Positions 59,549-64,000 of a stretch of DNA of 64,000 nucleotides are shown one piece after another; the stretch's first letter is position 1, and each line of letters starts with the position of its first letter. Below the pieces are notes generated by a model. It saw nothing but the letters and a program-made list of their open reading frames with translations. It had not been told where the DNA came from and searched no databases. The translations under genes and the position numbers were made by a program. The DNA comes from an uncultured Gammaproteobacteria bacterium (GTDB taxonomy: Bacteria; Pseudomonadota; Gammaproteobacteria; UBA6429; Thiohalophilaceae): NCBI GenBank assembly GCA_937967995.1, contig CALBTB010000005.1, positions 124,001-188,000 of the forward strand, read 5' to 3'.

Positions 59549-59637
59549 ACCTAACGTTTGCATAAAGGGCGCGAAAAAGCGTAGCTTTTGAGCGTCCCAG
59601 TGAGCGAAGCGAACGAATTGATGCACTTGTTAGGTGT
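59549..59637 (-). repeat. attC site i (88-aa protein cassette)
   Basis: CACCTAACGTTTGCAT at the left and CTTGTTAGGTG at the right. The 89-base site has GGGCGCG and GAGCGAAGC arms inside. Confidence 0.8.
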
Positions 59638-59644
59638 ATTTAGT

Positions 59645-59911
59645 TTACCCAATTTCTTGCTCCCAAAGTGACAGTGAGCTATTTGATGGCCTACGAAGAC
59701 TTTTTAATGGCTCTATGTCTATTTGCCACCTACGACAAGTAACTACCAATTGCTTAATAGTTTCGTCTGTTACTGGTTCTTTAAGATATATGTGTAGATT
59801 TACACCTTTTCCTTTTACGTCCTGGTACTCTGGCAATGAATACAGGCAATTAAAGAAGATATTTTCATCTTCTTCGTCGTAGAAACTTGGCCCCTCAATA
59901 ATTACTTCCAT
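59645..59911 (-). CDS. Cassette protein: hypothetical, 88 aa
   Basis: A soluble 88-residue protein beginning MEVIIEGPSFYDEEDENIFF, with an acidic N-terminus and a Ser/Arg-rich C-terminus. I recognise no family. It is a typical unknown integron cassette product. It has only its own attC (site i) downstream. Confidence 0.55.
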   Translation of the reverse strand: MEVIIEGPSFYDEEDENIFFNCLYSLPEYQDVKGKGVNLHIYLKEPVTDETIKQLVVTCRRWQIDIEPLKSLRRPSNSSLSLWEQEIG

Positions 59912-59923
59912 GTCTTTTTCTTA

Positions 59924-59987
59924 CACCTAACGTTTGAGTTAAGGGGCGCCGCTTTGCGGCGTCCCCGACTTGAACGATTTGTTATGC
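59924..59987 (-). repeat. attC site j (146-aa membrane protein cassette)
   Basis: ACACCTAACGTTTGAGTTAAG at the left and TTGAACGATTTGTTATGC at the right. GGGGCGCCGC/GCGGCGTCCCC pair inside. The gene of this cassette runs through the site and ends in the R'/L' region. Confidence 0.9.
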
Positions 59988-60379
59988 TTTTCTTTTACTA
60001 TAAGTAAAAATAAACCCCATAAACTTGAAACAAAAATAGTAAGTTCGACAAAACCCAGTATAAATACTGTGCTACCGAAATTGGCAAAAATTGCGAAGTA
60101 AATTAAGAGCCCTGCATGAAAAAGAGCAGAATAAACCCAAGAAATTACCCTTCGCTTTACTTCTTTTCCTGGCAGCGTGGAAAGCAGGAAAATGGAAGCC
60201 AAGTACAATATAGATATTATTACTACTTTTTGCGCAAAAGGACTTTCAGAAAACTCGAAACTATCACTCAAGACAACAGGTAGGCCAAAAATGCCAATCA
60301 TGAACAGCACAGTTAAGACCGCAGATCCACCCAGTATACTTGTAGTGAACTTTGCTATTTTCTCTTCAGTCATATTCAT
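59939..60379 (-). CDS. Cassette protein: four-helix membrane protein, 146 aa
   Basis: The protein has about four membrane helices (for example LTVLFMIGIFGLPVVLSD and ILYLASIFLLSTL). It is unusual that its C-terminal residues (KSGTPQSGAP) are encoded by attC j itself, so the coding region reads through the recombination site. Starts at 60379 or 60373 are possible; no strong ribosome site is seen. No family is recognised. Confidence 0.55.
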   Translation of the reverse strand: MNMTEEKIAKFTTSILGGSAVLTVLFMIGIFGLPVVLSDSFEFSESPFAQKVVIISILYLASIFLLSTLPGKEVKRRVISWVYSALFHAGLLIYFAIFANFGSTVFILGFVELTIFVSSLWGLFLLIVKEKHNKSFKSGTPQSGAP

Positions 60380-60382
60380 AAA

Positions 60383-60470
60383 GCATAACGTTTGAAACAA
60401 ATGGCGGCCAGCGCAAAGCGCGGGTTGGCCGTCCAGCGCGCAAGCGCGAATTTGGTTGACTTGTTATGTG
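60383..60470 (-). repeat. attC site k (104-aa cassette)
   Basis: GCATAACGTTTGAAACAAATG at the left and TTGGTTGACTTGTTATGTG at the right. GGCGGCCAGCGC/GCGCGGGTTGGCC arms pair inside. Confidence 0.85.
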
Positions 60471-60472
60471 TA

Positions 60473-60787
60473 TTATTCCCCTCGTTCATTGTAATCCCAG
60501 TAAGTTAATTTTGCTCCTTTAACAAAGTCATCAATTACAACAAAACTAATTTTTTGGCCTGCGCCTTCATACAAGAATGAAAACTTACATTCTTCGCTTT
60601 TGCTCGGCTCAAAAGAGAGAAACTCAATTGGGAGCTTTCTCTCATTTAAATATTTCTCGACCTTTTGAACAGCGTGCTTTTTATCAAAACTACATGGTGC
60701 AGTCGAAAACATGTATAAACCGCCACCAACGATTGCAAATGCTATTACAGCTAAGACAACAAATACGAGTAGACCCTTTTTAAGCAT
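60473..60787 (-). CDS. Cassette protein: small membrane-anchored protein, 104 aa
   Basis: One N-terminal membrane helix (LLVFVVLAVIAFAIVGGGLY, residues about 6-25) is followed by an extracytoplasmic domain of about 75 residues with two Cys (APCSFDKK, EECKFSF). The family is unknown. It fits the membrane-rich content of the array. Confidence 0.6.
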   Translation of the reverse strand: MLKKGLLVFVVLAVIAFAIVGGGLYMFSTAPCSFDKKHAVQKVEKYLNERKLPIEFLSFEPSKSEECKFSFLYEGAGQKISFVVIDDFVKGAKLTYWDYNERGE

Positions 60788-60809
60788 TAGACCGAATTTT
60801 CTCTTTTAC

Positions 60810-60868
60810 ACATAACGTTTGAGGCCAAGCGCGCGTTTACGCGTCGCTTTGGGCTGACTTGTTAGCGC
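60810..60868 (-). repeat. attC site l (first cassette), duplicated R'' core
   Basis: ACATAACGTTTGAGGCC at the left and CTTGTTAGCGC at the right. The R'' core is followed at once by a second TTGTTAGCGCTA (60869-60880), so it is duplicated. Arms GCGCGCG and CGCGTCGC pair inside. The gene stop lies in R''. Confidence 0.85.
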
Positions 60869-61164
60869 TTGTTAGCGCTAATTTTGGCAACATAGTTTGC
60901 TAAACGCAAAAAACCTATGGAAGCTAACAACATTAAAAATGAGCTAACACCAATTTCAACTCTGTACCAGAACATATCAATGTCACCATTTTCATTTTCT
61001 GTTTCAGGTAAAAATGCAGCTAGTATGACGCCAATTACAGATGCAAAGATTAACCATGAGCCTGGGATATTTTTCACAGTTATTAGCTTAATGCTACCTA
61101 TAAGGATTAATATTCCGGCAATTAATGAGAATAGTAGTAATATTGATGTAATGCTTATGTTCAT
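60862..61164 (-). CDS. Cassette protein: three- or four-helix membrane protein (paralogue of 53594-53968)
   Basis: The 100-residue protein has about four hydrophobic segments (ITSILLLFSLIAGILILIGS, VASVIGVILAAFL-like, SSFLMLLASIGFLRLANYV). It shares the SIKLI..IPG..L.F and GFLRLANYV/GFLKMANFI motifs with the protein encoded by the last cassette. It lies first after attI. Confidence 0.6.
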   Translation of the reverse strand: MNISITSILLLFSLIAGILILIGSIKLITVKNIPGSWLIFASVIGVILAAFLPETENENGDIDMFWYRVEIGVSSFLMLLASIGFLRLANYVAKISANKR

Positions 61165-61194
61165 TTCAAAATCCCCAATTTTATTTCTTTTATA

Positions 61195-61260
61195 GCGCTA
61201 ACAATAAGTAGACGTACTAAATTCTATTATTTGATCTGCCATTTGGCTATATAGTTTCCT
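61195..61260 (-). other. Putative attI recombination site
   Basis: The core GTTAGCGC (minus strand; plus GCGCTAAC 61195-61202) marks the 5' boundary of the first cassette. The flanking sequence to the right (ACAATAAGTAGACG) lacks the AACG and L-box pattern of the attC sites and has no stem-loop. It resembles the plain attI form better. Cleavage is expected at 61201/61202. Confidence 0.55.
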
Positions 61261-61368
61261 TAGGTTCCCTTAAATCAAAGGTTTATATGCTTTATATTAG
61301 ATTTAACTAATTTGTTTAGGCTGCCATTCGGCTGATTCTTTTTGAGCAGCGATATTTCCCATTTTTTA

Positions 61369-61620
61369 TCAAACGGCACGCTTGATTTCTTCGCGTATAA
61401 TTTTACGTAGTGTTTTTTCAAGCGCTTTTTCGTCGGTTTTTATATATTCACGTAGTGCATTGTTGATTAAGGTTTGGTAATTACCGCCACCACTTTCGTG
61501 AACAAGGTTCTTAAAGTATTCAATAATATCCGCGTCCAGTCGTATCGTTATACGTAGTTTGTTTGGGTCCGGCTTAATTATTGGGCCGCGTTTACCCTTT
61601 GTAAAATCTTCAGTCATCAT
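61369..61620 (-). CDS. brnA: BrnA-type antitoxin
   Basis: The 83-residue antitoxin has an N-terminal KGKRGPIIKPDPNKLRITIR and a ribbon-helix-helix core (ITIRLDADIIEYFKNLVHES, then YQTLINNALREYIK). Its basic tail (EKTLRKIIREEIKRAV) is variable in the family. It neutralises BrnT and represses the pair's promoter. The start overlaps the brnT stop. Confidence 0.85.
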   Translation of the reverse strand: MMTEDFTKGKRGPIIKPDPNKLRITIRLDADIIEYFKNLVHESGGGNYQTLINNALREYIKTDEKALEKTLRKIIREEIKRAV

Positions 61621-61894
61621 ATTTCAGGCCCTGGTAGTATTGCTTTACTTCATATTTGGTTGCTTTTCGCGCGGATATAATTCGAATGCATGTCTCTCCG
61701 CGCTCTGCATGTACCACATACAGCACCCTTAAACAGGGTCCCATACCCAGGGTTATAAACCTGAGCTCATTCGCATCCCTGTCCTTAATCGTCAGTGCAT
61801 TTTCATCCTGAAGCGCAATTACGGCATCGGCAAAATCTACACCGTGCTTGCTGAGGTTCTGGGCAGCCTTCCGTGGGTCCCATTCAACATCCAT
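61610..61894 (-). CDS. brnT: BrnT-type toxin (RelE-like ribonuclease)
   Basis: The 94-residue toxin begins VEWDPRKAAQNLSKHGVDFA, the BrnT signature, and ends with the catalytic region RIISARKATKYEVKQYY, with conserved Arg, Lys and Tyr. It belongs to the RelE/BrnT ribonuclease fold. The gene overlaps brnA by 11 bases in the normal toxin-first order. Confidence 0.88.
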   Translation of the reverse strand: MDVEWDPRKAAQNLSKHGVDFADAVIALQDENALTIKDRDANELRFITLGMGPCLRVLYVVHAERGETCIRIISARKATKYEVKQYYQGLKYDD

Positions 61895-61900
61895 TGGTTA

Positions 61901-61929
61901 ATTGTATGCACAAACCGTGTACATTTCAA
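61901..61929 (-). promoter_or_regulatory. Sigma70 promoter of brnTA with internal dyad
   Basis: On the minus strand TTGAAA (plus 61924-61929) and TACAAT (61901-61906) are separated by exactly 17 bases. The spacer and -10 overlap the imperfect dyad TGTAC-ACGGTTT-GTGCATACA, a likely BrnA operator. The start would lie about 15 bases upstream of brnT. Transcription could continue through attI into the cassettes. Confidence 0.7.
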
Positions 61930-62061
61930 GGTGGATTATTTATTGTGAATCAATAACATACTCTCAAGGTACTGGTACAAGGGGCCAAAATTTGTTGTAA
62001 TTCTCCCTGTCTCAGGGATTGAGAACATCATATTTCATATTGGCTGAAAAGGAGTTTGGCT

Positions 62062-63021
62062 TTGTCACGTCTCATACATCAAATTCGCGACGTCATGCGT
62101 TATAAACATTACAGCCGTCGCACCGAAGAATCATACATTCACTGGATTCGGCGTTTTATTGTTTTCCATAACAAGCAACATCCCAAGGATATGGGTAAAG
62201 ACGAGGTTGTTAAATTTCTTACACACCTTGCTGTCAACCGACAGGTGGCGCCGTCCACTCAAAATCTGGCATTGTCATCGATTCTTTTTTTATACAAGGA
62301 AGTGCTGAAAATAGAATTACCCTGGATCGATAATTTCCAGCGCGCCAAACGTTCTACGCATATTCCTGTAGTTTTTACCCGCGAAGAAATCAAACGCCTG
62401 TTCGCACAACTCGATGGAACATACTGGCTGATGTTTTCCCTAATGTATGGCAGTGGCCTGCGCCTGATGGAATGTGTCCGCTTACGCGTAAAAGATATCG
62501 ATTTCCATTATCGACAATTGATCATTCGTGACGGAAAAGGCAGCAAGGATCGCGTCACGGTTCTGCCAGCAACATTAATCGAACCTCTGCAAAACCATCT
62601 GGCCCGCGTTAAGGTACGGCATGAACAGGACCTTGTGGATGGCTATGGTAAGGTGCATTTACCCTATGCGCTGGAGCGTAAGTACCCAAACGCAAGCCGT
62701 ATGTTTGAATGGCAATATGTTTTTCCTGCCAAAACGATTGGCAAGGATCCACGTTCATCGCATGCAGGCCGCCATCATATTCATGAAACGGCTCTGCAGA
62801 AACAGATTAAAAATGCTTTACGCAAAGCCAGAATTACCAAACCTGCCGGCACGCATACTTTACGCCATTCTTTTGCTACGCATTTACTCGAAGACGGCTA
62901 TGACATTCGCACAGTGCAGGAGCTACTGGGCCATAAAGATGTAAAAACCACCCAGATTTATACCCATGTCTTGCAAAAAGGCGGTGGCGCAGTCCGTAGC
63001 CCGCTGGAACGGCTTGGTTAG
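62062..63021 (+). CDS. intI: Integron integrase IntI
   Basis: The 319-residue tyrosine recombinase has the N-terminal core-binding region (SRRTEESYIHWIRRFI), catalytic Arg134 in SGLRLMECVRLRV, the IntI-specific insert (HLPYALERKYPNASRMFEWQ), and His265, Arg268, His291 and nucleophile Tyr300 in THTLRHSF and LLGHKDVKTTQIYTH. All catalytic residues are present. The TTG at 62062 with GGAG 7 bases upstream is the likely start; a TTG at 62056 is too close to it. No LexA-type CTGT-N8-ACAG box is seen upstream. Confidence 0.93.
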   Translation: MSRLIHQIRDVMRYKHYSRRTEESYIHWIRRFIVFHNKQHPKDMGKDEVVKFLTHLAVNRQVAPSTQNLALSSILFLYKEVLKIELPWIDNFQRAKRSTHIPVVFTREEIKRLFAQLDGTYWLMFSLMYGSGLRLMECVRLRVKDIDFHYRQLIIRDGKGSKDRVTVLPATLIEPLQNHLARVKVRHEQDLVDGYGKVHLPYALERKYPNASRMFEWQYVFPAKTIGKDPRSSHAGRHHIHETALQKQIKNALRKARITKPAGTHTLRHSFATHLLEDGYDIRTVQELLGHKDVKTTQIYTHVLQKGGGAVRSPLERLG

Positions 63022-63056
63022 TAAAGTGAAAAAAGTCTGAAAATTTTTCGATTTGT

Positions 63057-64000
63057 TTATTTTACGGTCTTATTGATGTGTATTGTGGCAGTCTGGCCAG
63101 GCTGAACATCCACTAATTGTGATTCGGACTCAAAATCACCAGACTGGGCAATAGCATTACCGGTTTTGGATATGCGTGCACTGACACTCACTTGCTGAAA
63201 ACCGGATAGTTTCAAATTTGGCATCATCGCCATGTCATCGTTCAGTGTCACTTCTATCGGCAGATCACTGACTTTTTTCCTGACCACCGCCAGTGGCATC
63301 GGGGGCCCCTGTGGTGCACGCGCAAAAATAAACACGATGTCATTTGCATTGGCCTTTTGCTGTAGATCCGGTGACAGGCTCACACTGACCCTGATTTCAG
63401 CACTGCTCTGTGTTGTCTCCATTTCCGGCACCGGTTGACCGGATTGTTCCGCCGCGCGGGCAATCAGGCCTTTTACCTTGCTGAGTGAAGTTGGGTCATC
63501 ATTTAACAACGGCAGTAAACGCTGCCAGTGAGCAATCGCCTGTTGATAATCGCCCTGTTCTTCATAGGCCATGCCGGCCAGCCATAATCCCGTGGCATTG
63601 TTGGGTTCCATTTGCAGTGCTTTTTTGATCAGCTCAAACGGCTTGCCGGACAGGCGACCACCATTGAGCATGGTCAGTGCATCCGCGTAACTGAGTAACA
63701 CCGAAGGATGATCACCGACCAGCGCATGGACTTTTTCCAGCGCCTGGCTGGCTTCCTGATAACGACCCATCGTCATATAGCTGCGGCCTAATAAAAACCA
63801 GCCCTGCGCATCATTGGGATTTTGTTCAAGGCGTTGTTCCAGTTGCGCCACCATCACATCCACCGATGGCATGCCATCAGCCGTACCATGTTCGGCTGTC
63901 GTTTCGCTGCCGCTTTTTGCCATGCGCATATCGATCGCCTGGGGTTGGCCGAGCTGGAAATACATCAGGATCGTGATAGCGGGAACGAGCAGTACCAGTG
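63057..64000 (-). CDS. ccmI: CcmI-type cytochrome c maturation protein (5' partial)
   Basis: The coding region is open to the right edge of the window. It has the end of an N-terminal membrane helix (LVLLVPAITILMYFQLG), a TPR domain (residues about 40-190 of the visible part), and a C-terminal beta domain typical of CcmI/CycH (VSLSPDLQQKANANDIVFIF, APQGPPMPLAVVRK). CcmI chaperones apocytochrome c to the heme lyase. This fits with the cbb3 oxidase. The intI gene ends 35 bases away. Confidence 0.87.
   Translation of the reverse strand, partial: LVLLVPAITILMYFQLGQPQAIDMRMAKSGSETTAEHGTADGMPSVDVMVAQLEQRLEQNPNDAQGWFLLGRSYMTMGRYQEASQALEKVHALVGDHPSVLLSYADALTMLNGGRLSGKPFELIKKALQMEPNNATGLWLAGMAYEEQGDYQQAIAHWQRLLPLLNDDPTSLSKVKGLIARAAEQSGQPVPEMETTQSSAEIRVSVSLSPDLQQKANANDIVFIFARAPQGPPMPLAVVRKKVSDLPIEVTLNDDMAMMPNLKLSGFQQVSVSARISKTGNAIAQSGDFESESQLVDVQPGQTATIHINKTVK

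Larger units (their letters stand above)
53500..63021 (-). mobile_element. Sedentary chromosomal integron with about 13 cassettes
   Basis: The integron consists of an IntI tyrosine recombinase (62062-63021), a putative attI core near 61202, and a cassette array running left to about 53.5 kb with 12 recognisable attC sites. Cassettes are AT-rich compared with flanking genes and mostly carry one small minus-strand gene. attC cores follow the pattern CTAACG/TAACG...TTGTTA (plus strand), R' and R'' with TTGAAC/GTTAAG-type L boxes. The leftmost boundary is unclear, since no canonical attC lies left of the gene at 53594. Confidence 0.9.

Noticed and set aside
61930..62061. LexA (SOS) box controlling intI
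   Set aside because: Integrase genes are often SOS-regulated, but no CTGT-N8-ACAG is present here. CCCTGTCTCAGGG at about 62008 is a different dyad.
1..64000. CRISPR arrays, rRNA or tRNA genes, insertion sequences
   Set aside because: No regularly spaced repeats, tRNA T-loop patterns or transposase genes were seen. The only mobile structure is the integron, plus the two structured elements.

Overview
The window is a chromosomal segment of a gammaproteobacterium. It encodes class I adenylate cyclase, class I/Pseudomonas-type gene orders (hisIE-tatABC; argH-algZ-algR-hemCD-hemX-hemY; a DUF4124 gene next to ntrBC), an FNR-regulated cbb3 oxidase and an MSHA-type pilus assembly operon. The gene content suggests a motile or surface-attached, facultatively microaerobic Gram-negative bacterium. 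I cannot name a genus. Layout from the left: the end of lexA; tatCBA and hisE-I-F-A-H-B on the minus strand; fnr; the ccoNOQP-ccoG-ccoH cluster (minus) with an FNR box; mtgA; a chemotaxis transducer; glutathione reductase; a gamma-carbonic anhydrase/HPP membrane protein pair; srkA; prlC; an SH3 anchor protein; ubiD with a flavin reductase-like gene; hemYXDC; a thioredoxin-like gene; the algR/algZ two-component pair; argH; a degenerate GGDEF protein; cyaA; a DUF938 gene; ntrCB with NtrC boxes; a DUF4124 gene; and the msh operon (mshI to mshN), which has a long structured leader and an apparent ATT start codon. From about 48.7 to 53.5 kb there is a set of small redox- and metal-related genes (DsrE-like, CopZ N-domain, DUF1272, DM13) ending in a GNAT-histone deacetylase fusion. 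From about 53.5 to 63.0 kb lies a complete sedentary chromosomal integron: intI (plus strand, 62062-63021), a putative attI core near 61202, and about 13 cassettes running leftward on the minus strand, separated by 12 recognisable attC sites. Cassette products are mostly small membrane proteins, lipoproteins, a GNAT enzyme, a P-loop kinase-like protein, a MarR/thioesterase pair, a YidD-like protein, an HNH nuclease and an outer-membrane MipA-like protein in reverse orientation. A brnT/brnA toxin-antitoxin pair with a good sigma70 promoter sits between intI and attI. The right end is a partial ccmI. The most unusual items are: (1) two 127-129 bp copies (13820-13946 and 18492-18620) of an element with TGACA...TGTCA ends, conserved junctions and two stems that differ in sequence but keep complementarity, as expected of an undescribed structured RNA or hairpin mobile element; (2) the mshI leader, with mutually exclusive hairpins over the Shine-Dalgarno sequence and an ATT start; and (3) the brnTA module inside the integron platform, whose promoter could also drive the cassettes. 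No rRNA, tRNA or CRISPR array was seen, and no gene-free stretch exceeds about 240 bases except inside the integron, where gaps consist of attC sites and leaders.
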